From: Clostridia bacterium
GTDB lineage: Bacteria; Bacillota; Clostridia; Oscillospirales; CAG-272
NCBI GenBank assembly: GCA_017464565.1
Contig: JAFTZH010000035.1
Span: 85,781 to 149,780, forward strand
DNA length: 64,000 bases
Direction: 5' to 3'
The notes under the pieces are model-generated. The model made no database searches. It saw only the letters and a list, made by a program, of their open reading frames with translations, and was not told where the DNA came from. A program made the translations under genes and the position numbers. Shown here in pieces: positions 1 to 8,488 of the stretch (positions are counted from its first letter, which is position 1; every line of letters starts with the position of its first letter).

Positions 1-245
1 AGAGCCTCTATCTCGCTTGAACAGACGATATACTCAAAATCCTCCGCCGTTCTTACCATCTTATCTGTCTTGAGGTTTTTTCTGCCGTTCTGAAAATACT
101 GCGACACCCTGTTCTTGAGCTTTGCGGATTTACCGACGTATATCACCTTCTGATTTTTGTCCCTCATTATATAAACGCCGGGACACAAAGGCAGAGAATT
201 AGCTTTTTCGAGCAATTCCTGCGTTCTCTTTTCGGTTTGCGGCAT
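1..245 (-). CDS. uvrC: UvrABC excinuclease subunit C, N-terminal part (cut by window edge)
   Basis: The first 81 residues of UvrC, the subunit that makes both incisions in nucleotide excision repair. The visible part is the GIY-YIG nuclease domain: LPLCPGVYIM at about residues 17-26, then VIYVGKSAKLKNR, which is the usual UvrC spacing of the GVY and YVG motifs. The ATG at 243-245 follows a strong Shine-Dalgarno site (AAAGGAGGG). The rest of the gene lies to the left of the window. A rho-independent terminator separates it from ptsH upstream, so it is probably transcribed from its own promoter in 246-320, which I could not define. Confidence 0.93.
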   Translation of the reverse strand, partial: MPQTEKRTQELLEKANSLPLCPGVYIMRDKNQKVIYVGKSAKLKNRVSQYFQNGRKNLKTDKMVRTAEDFEYIVCSSEIEA

Positions 246-320
246 AATTCTCCCTCCTTTACGTTAACCTTATCCGAGTCATAACGCCGACTTTTAGTAT
301 TAGGACTCAGCTGACTTAAA

Positions 321-352
321 AGCAAAAACGGAGCTGTCGCAAAGACAGCTCC
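321..352 (-). terminator. Rho-independent terminator after ptsH
   Basis: Perfect 9-bp stem GGAGCTGTC/GACAGCTCC (330-352) with a 5-nt loop. On the minus strand it is followed by GTTTTTGCTTTT. It lies 10 bp past the ptsH stop codon. Confidence 0.85.
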
Positions 353-362
353 TTATGATTGA

Positions 363-626
363 TTATTCTGCGAACCCCGTTAATATAAGCTCAACCAAAG
401 CGTTTATCGCCAATTCCTCGTCCTGACCGTCAGCTATCAAGGTAACGGTCATTCCCTTTGCGATACCCAGCGAAAGAACTCCGAGCAAGCTCTTCGCGTT
501 GACCTTGCGTTCATCTTTTTCAACCCATATCGAGCTCTTATAACAATTTGCCTTCTGGATAAAAAATGTTGCCGGTCTTGCGTGCAAGCCGATATTGTTA
601 GTAATAGTTACTTCTTTTCTTAACAT
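363..626 (-). CDS. ptsH: HPr phosphocarrier protein
   Basis: HPr of the phosphoenolpyruvate:sugar phosphotransferase system, 87 aa, the usual size. His15 lies in GLHARPAT and would accept phosphate from Enzyme I. Ser46 lies in NAKSLLGV and is the HPr-kinase site used in carbon catabolite control in Bacillota. Keeping both residues argues for a true HPr rather than Crh, which lacks the histidine. No ptsI is adjacent, so the gene looks monocistronic, with a promoter at 710-738 and a terminator at 321-352. The start has GGAG 10 nt upstream. Confidence 0.94.
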   Translation of the reverse strand: MLRKEVTITNNIGLHARPATFFIQKANCYKSSIWVEKDERKVNAKSLLGVLSLGIAKGMTVTLIADGQDEELAINALVELILTGFAE

Positions 627-709
627 AAAAATACTGCTCCTGTTCTTCGGGATATTTCCCGTGGCTACCGAAATTCACGTCATTTCTTTAGCTTGATTCT
701 ATATACAAT

Positions 710-738
710 AGTATATCAAAAAAAGAGTATAAAATCAA
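710..738 (-). promoter_or_regulatory. SigA-type promoter for ptsH
   Basis: Minus strand TTGATT, 17-bp spacer, TATACT. The start codon is about 80 nt downstream. The rest of 627-856 is AT-rich and shows no gene. Confidence 0.65.
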
Positions 739-856
739 TAGCTAAACATTGGTGATATTTTATAAACTTTTTCATTTTTATCAAACAAAAAATTCACAAA
801 ATCAACATAAAACCATAAATTTGACGGGATAATAAGCTTTTTTTCGCAAAAAGACC

Positions 857-1402
857 TTATTCTTCCTCGTATATTTCGATAGACGTAACGGTTATATTTA
901 CGCTGACGAATTCGGTATATACTTCTATCGACTGCCCCGCCGCAATATAGGTGCTTCCGTCAATACAAAAGCCGCCTTCCTCGTTATAGCTTCCCACGCA
1001 AAGCAATCTGCCTCTCGCGTTGACGCGGGACTCCTCGTTGGGATAGAATATCTCGTGAACCTCTCCGTTGGAGTCGGTAAAATACTTTGAGGCGGGAGTG
1101 ATATTCAAAGCGCCCTGATTTTCCGACTCGCTCATCAGCGTTCCGAGCAGCTCCCCGTCAGATGAAAAATATACCGAGTCTCCAACGTTCATATAGTTTG
1201 GAGTCGTATACCTTATATCCTCTATCGCGAATGAAACGACGTATTCATCGTCATTTCGGTCGTCGGTAAGAAATTCTATTATATTGTGTCTGAAATAAAT
1301 ACCGACTATCGCAACGATAACGAGAATGATTATCATAGCGTCGACAGCGTTAAAATGAGGCGCCGTCTTTCTGTCCGCTTTAGAGCGTTTTATTTTATTC
1401 AT
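857..1402 (-). CDS. DUF4330-like single-span membrane protein (second of a pair)
   Basis: 181-aa protein of unknown function. It has a short basic N-terminus, one membrane segment (about residues 19-38, AVDAMIIILVIVAIVG) and a soluble, strand-rich C-terminal part, most likely outside the cell. The layout, with F-N-x-[VI]-D before the span, matches its neighbour at 1415-1948 and, from memory, the clostridial DUF4330 family. The gene follows that neighbour by 12 bp and closes the rimM-trmD-wzy-like run. I infer a role connected with the polysaccharide polymerase/ligase upstream, purely from position. There is no catalytic motif. Confidence 0.7.
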   Translation of the reverse strand: MNKIKRSKADRKTAPHFNAVDAMIIILVIVAIVGIYFRHNIIEFLTDDRNDDEYVVSFAIEDIRYTTPNYMNVGDSVYFSSDGELLGTLMSESENQGALNITPASKYFTDSNGEVHEIFYPNEESRVNARGRLLCVGSYNEEGGFCIDGSTYIAAGQSIEVYTEFVSVNITVTSIEIYEEE

Positions 1403-1414
1403 AGCCGTGCCTCC

Positions 1415-1948
1415 TTAAGACTCTACCGAAAAGCTGATGCAGTGTCCTTCGCCAACGTAGTTGGGAAAGCGGAGAGACAGCTTCTCTCCCACAGCTATTC
1501 TGGTATTGTTTACGCTGTATCCGTAGCCCTCGGTATAGGAAGCCTCGGCGGTAATAGTTACCGTAACGTTGTATTTGTCCTTATATTCGGTAAGCACACC
1601 CGCCTGAGCCGATTCGCTGTATTCGAGTGCCGAATATCTCGTATTGTAATCCGCTACCGTAACGCTTCCCATATTGCTTTTCGATACCGAATCAACCACG
1701 ATATCCTCTTCCTTGATACTGTCTATATACTCCTCGTCAACTCCGATAAATTCAACCGTATACTGTATTGTATGCGTGCTGTCGGATTTAAGTTTATCTA
1801 TGAACGACATAGGAGACACGATATTTACCGCTATCAGAACAACGGCAATCACGAACAATATCAGAAACAGGTCTATAAAATTAAAACCTCGGCGAATTTT
1901 CTTTGAAGCGCCTGCATCAGTCGGCGTTTGACTCATTTTTCTTTTCAT
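1415..1948 (-). CDS. DUF4330-like single-span membrane protein (first of a pair)
   Basis: 177-aa paralogue-like partner of the gene at 857-1402. A charged N-terminus (KKIRRGFNFIDL) leads into one membrane segment (about residues 23-44), followed by about 130 residues of predicted extracellular, strand-rich sequence. Two in-frame ATGs (codons 1 and 5) are possible starts; AAAGGA lies upstream of both. It lies 34 bp after the polymerase/ligase-like gene, suggesting one transcript. Function unknown; the DUF4330 assignment is by recalled family pattern only. Confidence 0.7.
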   Translation of the reverse strand: MKRKMSQTPTDAGASKKIRRGFNFIDLFLILFVIAVVLIAVNIVSPMSFIDKLKSDSTHTIQYTVEFIGVDEEYIDSIKEEDIVVDSVSKSNMGSVTVADYNTRYSALEYSESAQAGVLTEYKDKYNVTVTITAEASYTEGYGYSVNNTRIAVGEKLSLRFPNYVGEGHCISFSVES

Positions 1949-1982
1949 CTGCCGGTCTCATTCCTTTCTATCATTATCATTC

Positions 1983-3986
1983 TCAAATATCTATCGAGGC
2001 GCTGTCCGGCCCGCAAAGACCGACACCCCGTTTTCTCTCTTCCTCTTTATTTCCGACTCTGACAGCCGCGCAGGACACAGCCATCAAGACCCAGAACATA
2101 AAGAATATTCTAAAGCTATACCATACGTAATCAAAAAGTCCGATTATCAGCGCCGCGCATATCGCGGCGAAAGCAGACGACGCGGCAAGCTTCAGCGAGG
2201 CGTCCTGCGCGTTTTTAAAATACTCAAAGTTCTTCTGCGCGAAAAGGAAGAGAACGACCATAAATACGAGCAGTCCGAAAATACCAAGCCCGAGCAATAT
2301 CTGCAAAAACAGACTGTGGCTGTGCTCAGCCGCCTCGATTCCCGCGTAAGCGTACTGCGGATATATTTCGGCGTAAGCCGAGGAACCGTATCCGATACCG
2401 CTGAAAAAGTAATCCTTTATTGCCCTGAGAGTTCCGCGCCACGTATAAACCCGATAATAGCTTGAGGAGTCCGCGAGGTCGCCTATACTCATAAACCTTT
2501 TAACGACCGAATCGGGCAGAACGAACGGGAGCGCGGGTATCGCAAGCGCAAAAACGAAAAGTCCCTTGAAGGTCTTTCTCGAATTTATAAGCCCCATCAG
2601 AATAACGCTGATTATCATAGCTATCCACGCCGCGCGCGACCAAGTAAGTATCGCGCAGGCGACGACCGTTATCACCGAAAGTAAGCCGAGAAGCTTTCCT
2701 CTCCTCGTATCCGCTCCCGAGGTTTTGGCGAGAAGCAAAGGAAAGGACATTGCGAGATAAGCGGCAAGCACGTTCGGGTTATCAAAGAGCGAGACTACCC
2801 TTCCCTCGATATCCGAAAAATATGAGGTATCGAGCCAGCCCGCCTCGGCGTAACCGAATACGTATTGAAGAACGCCTATCGCCGCCACTATCACCGACGA
2901 GCCTACGATAGCGCTGACACATCGGTTTACCCATTTTTCCGTCCTCATAAGGTTTACCACGAGGAAAAAGCCTACCATTAACACGCAGGACATTACCGCC
3001 GACCAGAAGGAAGCTTCCCCTCCCGCCGTTATAATTCCCGACATAAAAACGACTACCGCGAAAAATATCACGAAAAGATCAAGTATCTCAATTTTAAAAA
3101 CCCGCTTTCCGCGCACGAGCTTTATCAGATATCCGAAAGCCGAAACCAGCACGAATATACCGAGCGTCAGCGACGGCATTTCAAAAAGCGAGCAGAAAGG
3201 TATCAGAAAAATAGTGGATATAACCCCTATCTCGGGAGTTACTATAACCACCGCCACGACCGCTACGAAAACTATCGTCATAACGACGTATATCGGGTGT
3301 ATAACGAAGGTAAGCAATCCGAACACCATTCCGAGTAAGATAGAAAGGTTTGCTTTTCCTCTCTGTTTTTTTACGGGAACGTCAAAATCCTCGTCCTTAA
3401 AGCCGAACGCCTCCGCGAATATAAGCCGCGTTATCCTTCCGTGTCCTACCGCGAAGGCAAGGCTTTCGCGCGAGAGAAGCAGAGGAATCGAGGCAAGTAT
3501 CGCCACGGCACTGACTACAAGAAAGCTTCCGTCGGGAGCGGCAAGCCCCGGAACAAGCTCACGGGTAAAATACGCAAGTATAGAATAGAGTCCGAACGAA
3601 AGGAAAAAGTTTCCGTAAAGCCTTAACGACGACGAGAGCACGCAGCGCATTATATCGCCAAGCGTTCCAAGCAGAAAGCTCGTTTCAAACGCCTTTGAAA
3701 GCCTTTCTCTGATCTTTCTGAAATTTTTTTCAAGCTTACCCGGTCCCACGAAATAATTTTTCACGAATCCGTTCTCAAACGCCTTCTGCTCTGACGAATA
3801 CGCGGTAAATATTTTACCGAAAAATCCGTTCATAAGCGCGTTATACACGGCGCACGTAAGCTTATCCAGCAAATGAAATATTATACTTAGCGAGAAAAGC
3901 CTCGACAGCCCTCCTCTCTTCGCTTTTTCCGCCCTTGGAGATGCGTCTTTCGCGAATCCCGCGGGTCTTTTTTCCTTATTTTTCAA
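1983..3986 (-). CDS. O-antigen ligase/polymerase-like membrane protein (Wzy_C family)
   Basis: 667-aa integral membrane protein with about 12 hydrophobic spans. Family features are a central DNPNVLAAYLAMSFPLL block after a large loop, WSRAAW in the next span, and a late loop HSHSLFLQILLGLGIFG, which resembles the Wzy_C/WaaL H-N-x-[YF]-L-Q signature. These proteins join or polymerise undecaprenyl-linked glycans outside the membrane; the glycan here is unknown. The N-terminus carries about 130 extra, mostly soluble basic residues. The start is TTG, with GGAG 8 nt upstream; the trmD stop codon lies just before it (2-bp gap). Two DUF4330-like proteins follow. Confidence 0.82.
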   Translation of the reverse strand: MKNKEKRPAGFAKDASPRAEKAKRGGLSRLFSLSIIFHLLDKLTCAVYNALMNGFFGKIFTAYSSEQKAFENGFVKNYFVGPGKLEKNFRKIRERLSKAFETSFLLGTLGDIMRCVLSSSLRLYGNFFLSFGLYSILAYFTRELVPGLAAPDGSFLVVSAVAILASIPLLLSRESLAFAVGHGRITRLIFAEAFGFKDEDFDVPVKKQRGKANLSILLGMVFGLLTFVIHPIYVVMTIVFVAVVAVVIVTPEIGVISTIFLIPFCSLFEMPSLTLGIFVLVSAFGYLIKLVRGKRVFKIEILDLFVIFFAVVVFMSGIITAGGEASFWSAVMSCVLMVGFFLVVNLMRTEKWVNRCVSAIVGSSVIVAAIGVLQYVFGYAEAGWLDTSYFSDIEGRVVSLFDNPNVLAAYLAMSFPLLLAKTSGADTRRGKLLGLLSVITVVACAILTWSRAAWIAMIISVILMGLINSRKTFKGLFVFALAIPALPFVLPDSVVKRFMSIGDLADSSSYYRVYTWRGTLRAIKDYFFSGIGYGSSAYAEIYPQYAYAGIEAAEHSHSLFLQILLGLGIFGLLVFMVVLFLFAQKNFEYFKNAQDASLKLAASSAFAAICAALIIGLFDYVWYSFRIFFMFWVLMAVSCAAVRVGNKEEERKRGVGLCGPDSASIDI

Positions 3987-3988
3987 AA

Positions 3989-4696
3989 TTACTGCTCCTT
4001 TTGGAATTGTTCCAGCAAATCGGGGCGTCTGCGCTCCGTCTTGATTAAAGCCTGCTCACGCCTCCAGCGGTCAATATTGGCGTGATTTCCCGATATCAGC
4101 ACGTCGGGAACGCTCACTCCGTGAAATTCAAAGGGTCTGGTATACTGCGGATATTCAAGGAGTCCGCTTGAAATACTCTCCTCGGTATAGCATTCGGAAT
4201 CGGACAGCACGCCGTCAAGCAGCCTTGCGACGCTGTCGGTAACGATACAGGCGGGAATCTCCCCTCCCGTAAGCACGAAGTCCCCTATGGATATCTCCTC
4301 GTCCACTATCTCGTCGATTATTCTCTGATCCACTCCCTCGTAATGTCCGCAAAGGATTATCAGATTATCGTAGCCCGCAAGCTCCTCAGCTTTTTTCTGA
4401 TTGAAGAGCGTTCCCGCGGGAGACATATATATAACTCTTCTGCTAAAAGCCCCCGAACTCTCCTGAGAGTCTATCACTGCGCGGTAGCAATTGTATATCG
4501 GAGGTGCCGCCATAAGCATTCCCCGTCCGCCTCCGTAAGGAGTGTCGTCCACACGCCTGTGCTTGTCCTCCGAGTAATCTCTGATATTATGACATCTCAC
4601 GTCAATTGCCCCGCTCTTTCTCGCGCGTCCGATGATACTCTCATTCAAAATTCCGTCCACAAATTCGGGAAAAAGCGTCATAATATCAAATCTCAT
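3989..4696 (-). CDS. trmD: tRNA (guanine37-N1)-methyltransferase
   Basis: Makes m1G37 in tRNAs that read CNN and GGN-type codons, using S-adenosylmethionine, and so prevents +1 frameshifting. 235 aa, normal length. The knotted SPOUT fold is recognisable from [12 protein letters not shown] at the start, [12 protein letters not shown] and [11 protein letters not shown] in the SAM-binding knot. It follows rimM by 36 bp, the usual pair. The normal downstream gene rplS is absent; a polysaccharide polymerase/ligase-like gene follows instead. Confidence 0.96.
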   Translation of the reverse strand: MRFDIMTLFPEFVDGILNESIIGRARKSGAIDVRCHNIRDYSEDKHRRVDDTPYGGGRGMLMAAPPIYNCYRAVIDSQESSGAFSRRVIYMSPAGTLFNQKKAEELAGYDNLIILCGHYEGVDQRIIDEIVDEEISIGDFVLTGGEIPACIVTDSVARLLDGVLSDSECYTEESISSGLLEYPQYTRPFEFHGVSVPDVLISGNHANIDRWRREQALIKTERRRPDLLEQFQKEQ

Positions 4697-4732
4697 AAAA
4701 AATCATCTCCAAGTATGAATTCCGCGGCGGGG

Positions 4733-5245
4733 TCAGTCGTCAAACATTCCCGCGATGGGTCTTATATATATACCCTTTTCAATATCTATTCTGTCGATAA
4801 ACTCGTCTACCGCGGGTATCATTCTCTCTCCCAACTCGGTACTGACGACGTATATATCGGAAGCGCCTCGGTTTATCGTTTCGGAAAGCCTTCCGTATAC
4901 CTTTCCGCTGTCTGCGTCTATCACGGGGAGTCCCACGAGATCGCTTATAAAAAACTCTCCGTCCTCAAGCGAAAAATCCTCGCGCGCGGCGTATATAACC
5001 GTGTTTTTGAGCGCCATAGCGGCGTCCATATCGGACACACCTTCAAGCTCGGCAATAACGAATTGCTTAAATACCGACGCCTTGATGACCTTTTTTTCGG
5101 CATAGCCTCCGTTCTCGATTATAAATATTCGTCCGAGAGAAGCAAGATCAGACGGAGTATTGCACCAGGATTCAAGCTTCACACCGCCGCGAAAGCCGTG
5201 GGTGTTTATAATTTTACCACATTCAATATATACTTTTTTCTCCAT
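4733..5245 (-). CDS. rimM: 16S rRNA processing protein RimM
   Basis: 30S maturation factor that binds ribosomal protein S19 and helps 16S rRNA processing. 170 aa, the expected size. The N-terminal RimM barrel shows GKIINTHGFRGGVKLES; the PRC-barrel follows (FFISDLVGLPVID). It is the first gene of the operon with trmD and has its own consensus promoter at 5312-5340. In most Bacillota it sits downstream of rpsP-khpA; here that cluster is about 26 kb away on the other strand. Confidence 0.95.
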   Translation of the reverse strand: MEKKVYIECGKIINTHGFRGGVKLESWCNTPSDLASLGRIFIIENGGYAEKKVIKASVFKQFVIAELEGVSDMDAAMALKNTVIYAAREDFSLEDGEFFISDLVGLPVIDADSGKVYGRLSETINRGASDIYVVSTELGERMIPAVDEFIDRIDIEKGIYIRPIAGMFDD

Positions 5246-5311
5246 ATCCGCTCCTCAAACACTTATCGGCTTGTCCGCGCAAAAGCGCGGAGCATATAAA
5301 AATACAGGATA

Positions 5312-5340
5312 ATTATACCACACACACGGAATATTTTCAA
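5312..5340 (-). promoter_or_regulatory. SigA-type promoter for rimM-trmD operon
   Basis: Minus strand TTGAAA, 17-bp spacer, TATAAT. The leader to the rimM ATG carries a small CCGCGC/GCGCGG hairpin (5275-5290). Confidence 0.75.
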
Positions 5341-5411
5341 CCTTTTTGTAATATTTTATTAGCAAGTATTCCCATTTATAAAAAATCGTTTCCTCTTGCG
5401 GCGGTTATTTA

Positions 5412-5440
5412 TTGAAAAAAAGGTCGTTTCGTGTTAAAAT
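5412..5440 (+). promoter_or_regulatory. SigA-type promoter for the acetyltransferase gene
   Basis: TTGAAA (5412-5417), 17-bp spacer, TAAAAT (5435-5440). It lies about 50 bp before the chosen ATG at 5493, which supports that start over an in-frame upstream codon at 5412. Confidence 0.65.
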
Positions 5441-5492
5441 AATATATATAGGACATACTAATAAAAATCTATTTTCAAAAAGGAAAACGAAT

Positions 5493-5963
5493 ATGAACAA
5501 TATAACCTTCAGAAAGGCAGAGCGCAGAGACTGCGCGCTTATTCTTCGATTTATAAAAGAGCTTGCCGAATACGAAAAGCTGGAGCAAGAGGTGGTAGCG
5601 ACCGAGGATCTGCTTTCCGATTGGCTGTTCGACAAGGAAAAGGCAGAGGTCATCTTTTGTATGTACGACGGACGAGAAGTCGGCTTTGCCCTTTTCTTTC
5701 ACAATTTTTCCACCTTTCTCGGAAAGTGCGGAATATATCTTGAGGACCTGTACGTTGCTCCCGAATACCGCGGAAAAGGCTGCGGCAAAGCCCTTCTTCG
5801 CAAGCTTGCCGAAATAACGAGAGAACGCAGGTGCGGAAGACTTGATTGGTGCTGCCTCGATTGGAACCGTCCGAGCATTGATTTTTACCTCTCTCTCGGA
5901 GCCGTTCCTATGAACGGCTGGACGACTTACAGACTCTCTGGCGAAGCACTTGAAAAGTTATGA
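5493..5963 (+). CDS. GNAT N-acetyltransferase, spermidine/diamine acetyltransferase type
   Basis: 156-aa acetyl-CoA-dependent N-acetyltransferase. The acetyl-CoA pyrophosphate loop is PEYRGKGCGK, preceded by GIYLEDLYV and followed by CCLDWNRPSIDFYLSLGA. This arrangement closely resembles the eukaryotic spermidine/spermine N1-acetyltransferase branch (YLEDLYV, LDWN, ALGA), so a diamine, polyamine or thialysine-like substrate is likely but unproven. I start at ATG 5493, which has AAGGAAA upstream; the reading frame stays open back to 5412, but that part overlaps the promoter. The polyamine importer potABCD lies 21 kb away. The gene converges on the acyl carrier protein gene across a repeat element. 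Confidence 0.85.
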   Translation: MNNITFRKAERRDCALILRFIKELAEYEKLEQEVVATEDLLSDWLFDKEKAEVIFCMYDGREVGFALFFHNFSTFLGKCGIYLEDLYVAPEYRGKGCGKALLRKLAEITRERRCGRLDWCCLDWNRPSIDFYLSLGAVPMNGWTTYRLSGEALEKL

Positions 5964-5974
5964 TTGATTGGTGC

Positions 5975-6177
5975 TTAAGGGGAGAAACTTTTTATAAAAA
6001 GTTTCTCCCCTAACCCCTCTTCAAAAATTTTTAAACGGTTTGGATTTAATTTTGATTTTTGCCTTATTTTCAACAGAGAGCAAGATAAAAATCAAAAAAC
6101 ATACCCAACACTTAAGATTTTTGCGGAGAGGGTATGGGGGAGGAGCTTTTTGCAAAAAGCTCCTCCCCCATTATACA
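5975..6177. repeat. Dispersed intergenic hairpin repeat, copy A (inverted pair)
   Basis: Fills the junction between two convergent genes. Two copies face each other. The left copy has a 14-bp-arm hairpin GGGGAGAAACTTTT/AAAAGTTTCTCCCC (5979-6010) just after the acetyltransferase stop, then TAACCCCTCTTCAAAAA. The right copy, read on the minus strand, has a GGGGGAGGAGCTTTTT hairpin (6136-6169) just after the acyl carrier protein stop, then ATACCCTCTCC. The tails meet at the centre with complementary TTTTGATTTTT/AAAAATCAAAA. Related copies occur at 23932-24065 and 36981-37110. Confidence 0.85.
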
Positions 6178-6181
6178 CACA

Positions 6182-6403
6182 TTAATTTCTCTTCTCCAAA
6201 AACTCGCAAACGTCGCCTACGGTAACGAACTTTACGGGCTCGGTAAATCTGAAGCCGAACGCCGCCTCTATCTCCATAGCGAAAAGCATAATCGAAAGCG
6301 AGTCAAGTCCGAGGTCGTCTATAAGCCTCGTTTCCTCGGTTACGCTGTCCATATCAATATCCTTATTTACCTTTGACAATATAGCCTTAAGCTCATCAAG
6401 CAT
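6182..6403 (-). CDS. Acyl carrier protein (stand-alone)
   Basis: 73-aa acyl carrier protein. Ser35 in LGLDSLSIM would carry phosphopantetheine; the helix II pattern D-S-L is standard. It is the last gene of the TetR-led lipid operon (PlsX, DegV, FakA-like), not next to fabD/fabF-type genes, so it may serve acyl-phosphate exchange by PlsX or a dedicated acylation rather than be the main fatty-acid synthesis carrier. The Shine-Dalgarno site AAAGGA precedes the ATG. Sequence similarity alone cannot separate these roles. Confidence 0.9.
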   Translation of the reverse strand: MLDELKAILSKVNKDIDMDSVTEETRLIDDLGLDSLSIMLFAMEIEAAFGFRFTEPVKFVTVGDVCEFLEKRN

Positions 6404-6432
6404 AACTTTTATCCTTTCTTAATCAATTTTTA

Positions 6433-7566
6433 TCATTTATCTATCTTTTTTACGTAAGCGCGGCGGCGCTTGTGCTGTTCCGAATCGAAATATTTCCACT
6501 GCGCCATAACCTGCGTGTTGGTCTCGAGATTCAGATTGGTCTCGAAATAATCTATCTCCCCGCTCTCAAGATACTCGGTCATTTTTTGAAGCATAACCGC
6601 GTTGATTCCCGCCGATTGATATTCGGGCAGTACCGCAACGAGAGCAAGGTCAACGGTGCGCGGCTTCTTTACCGCGCGCAGAAGCTTCAAGAGCGCCGAG
6701 GGCGTCAAGCGTCCCCCGCTTTTTTGAAGCGCCTCGCCAATACCGGGAATACACAAGGCAAAGGAGACCACTCGCTCGTTTTCGTCGCAGATGATTATAA
6801 GATACTTCTTGTTTATCACGAGCATAAACTGCTCGACGAGCTGTTCCTTCATACTCTCGGTAAACGGAACGGTTCCGTAAAGCTTTCCGTAACAGAGGTC
6901 AAGGCACTCGAAAAAGCCGTCCTTATACCTTGCTATATATTCCTTTTTTGAGAGAGCGTCGGAATCAACCACGTGCAGCTTGCTGAGTTCAAGCGCTCGT
7001 TCCGCCACCCTCGCGAGCATAATATTCTTCTCTTTCGGAGCGCGCAGACGAAATTCAAGCCAATCTATTTCCTTTTGATATCCGCACTTTTCTATAAGCT
7101 TGGCGTAATACTCGTAATTATACTGCTCCTCGAAGGTGGAAAGCTTGTCAAAGCCCTCTATGAGCAGTCCCTCACGCTCGAGGTCGCTGTATCCGAGAGG
7201 ACCGCAAACGGTATCAAGTCCTTTTTCGAGTCCCCACGCTTCAAGCGCATCAAAAAGTGCCCTTGCCGCCTCTTCGTCGTTTATCGAATCGAACCTTGAA
7301 AAACGGAGTCTCCTCTCGCCGTGAAGCTCGTTTGACTGCCTTTGTATTATTCCCTGAATACGACCAACCGTCCTTCCCTCTCGCCGCGCGAGAAAGAACG
7401 CCGATTCGCAGGTATCGGAATATGCGTTTTTGTCGGTAAATATCTTCATCTCGTCGCTGTAAAGAGGCGGAACGAAATAAGGCGAGTCTCTATAAAGTCG
7501 AAGCGGAAAGTTCACGAATTCGCGTCTTTGTGCTCCGGTTTCAACCTTGATGACGGTTACGGACAT
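6433..7566 (-). CDS. GNAT-superfamily protein, YghO-like
   Basis: 377-aa protein. The N-terminal block FVNFPLRLYRDSPYFVPPL, then FFLARREGRTVGRI, then VCGPLGYSD is the pattern I associate with the YghO-like family of GNAT-fold proteins. The C-terminal half has a second GNAT-like region (LALVAVLPEYQSAGINAVML). Substrate unknown. Being between an acyl carrier protein (29 bp downstream) and DegV/PlsX, it could be an acyl-ACP-dependent N-acyltransferase, but that is inference from position. GGAGG precedes the ATG. Confidence 0.72.
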   Translation of the reverse strand: MSVTVIKVETGAQRREFVNFPLRLYRDSPYFVPPLYSDEMKIFTDKNAYSDTCESAFFLARREGRTVGRIQGIIQRQSNELHGERRLRFSRFDSINDEEAARALFDALEAWGLEKGLDTVCGPLGYSDLEREGLLIEGFDKLSTFEEQYNYEYYAKLIEKCGYQKEIDWLEFRLRAPKEKNIMLARVAERALELSKLHVVDSDALSKKEYIARYKDGFFECLDLCYGKLYGTVPFTESMKEQLVEQFMLVINKKYLIIICDENERVVSFALCIPGIGEALQKSGGRLTPSALLKLLRAVKKPRTVDLALVAVLPEYQSAGINAVMLQKMTEYLESGEIDYFETNLNLETNTQVMAQWKYFDSEQHKRRRAYVKKIDK

Positions 7567-7568
7567 TA

Positions 7569-8486
7569 TTATTCCTCCGTATTCTCATCGAGCGGCTCGT
7601 CGTCCCGACGCAGAAAAGCAAGACCGTAGCCCGCAAGCCACGGACCGTTATGACAACCGCTGACGGGAGACATTATCACGGACTCGTGATTGGTCTTTAT
7701 TCCGTACCCTTTCTCTATCTCGACGAGCTGTTCGAGAAGAGACGGACCCGTGTAAACGTGCCAGAGCAGATAGTCCTCGGGCGAGCGGTCGCCTATAATT
7801 CCTTTAAGTATCTCGCAGGTCTGATTGAGCGCCTTTTTGGGCGTTCTGACGCTTTGCAGTGAGCACAGCTCGCCCTCACGCGTGAAATGAACGACGGGAC
7901 ATATACTGAGCATCTTGCCCATAAGCGCCTTGCCGCCTTTGAGTCTGCCGTTATATATAAGATAATCCAGCTTTCCGTCAACTCCGATAAATTCCTGACG
8001 CTTCATCATCCAGCGTATCTCTTTTATTATCGTGTCGGTCGGGATTCCCTTTTCTATCATCTCCGCCGCCTTGATTGCAAGCAGTCCCTCTCCGAAGCAG
8101 GTTATCTTGGAATCTATCACATATATCTTCATTTTCTCCGCGAACTCCTCGGCAACGAGACGAATGAGATTATACGTACCGCCGAGATACGAGCTGAGCG
8201 CTATAACTATGATCTCTCGGTATCCCTCGTTATACGCCTTCTCAAAATGCCCGATTATAGTCTCTCGCGAGGGCATCGCCGTGGAAGGAAGATTGTTTTT
8301 GGGGTCCTCCAGAGTCTCAAGCTCCTTGTAAAACGCCACAGGGTCAAGGTCAAGACCTTCAAGATATTCCTTTCCATTGAAATTGACGTATATGCGGATT
8401 ATGTCTATATCGTATTTTTTGTAACGCTCGGGAGCGTATTCTATACAGCCCGTCGAGGTACACATTACCTTTCTCTTTATATCCAT
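7569..8486 (-). CDS. DegV family fatty-acid-binding protein (FakB-like)
   Basis: 305-aa DegV-fold protein. DegV/FakB proteins hold a fatty acid while FakA phosphorylates its carboxylate. Family features are LPSTAMPSRETI near residue 70 (the usual TSQPS-like loop that contacts the carboxyl group), ALSSYLGGTYN, and a late H-N-G-P segment (SGCHNGPWLAG). Slightly longer than the typical 280 aa. It lies 2 bp after plsX and 2 bp before the YghO-like gene. The FakA-like kinase in the same operon makes a FakAB pair the natural reading. Confidence 0.85.
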   Translation of the reverse strand: MDIKRKVMCTSTGCIEYAPERYKKYDIDIIRIYVNFNGKEYLEGLDLDPVAFYKELETLEDPKNNLPSTAMPSRETIIGHFEKAYNEGYREIIVIALSSYLGGTYNLIRLVAEEFAEKMKIYVIDSKITCFGEGLLAIKAAEMIEKGIPTDTIIKEIRWMMKRQEFIGVDGKLDYLIYNGRLKGGKALMGKMLSICPVVHFTREGELCSLQSVRTPKKALNQTCEILKGIIGDRSPEDYLLWHVYTGPSLLEQLVEIEKGYGIKTNHESVIMSPVSGCHNGPWLAGYGLAFLRRDDEPLDENTEE

Positions 8487-8488
8487 AG

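Noticed and set aside
3989..5245. Ribosomal protein L19 gene expected after trmD
   Set aside because: No frame resembling L19 is present; the next gene starts 2 bp after trmD and encodes a membrane glycan enzyme.
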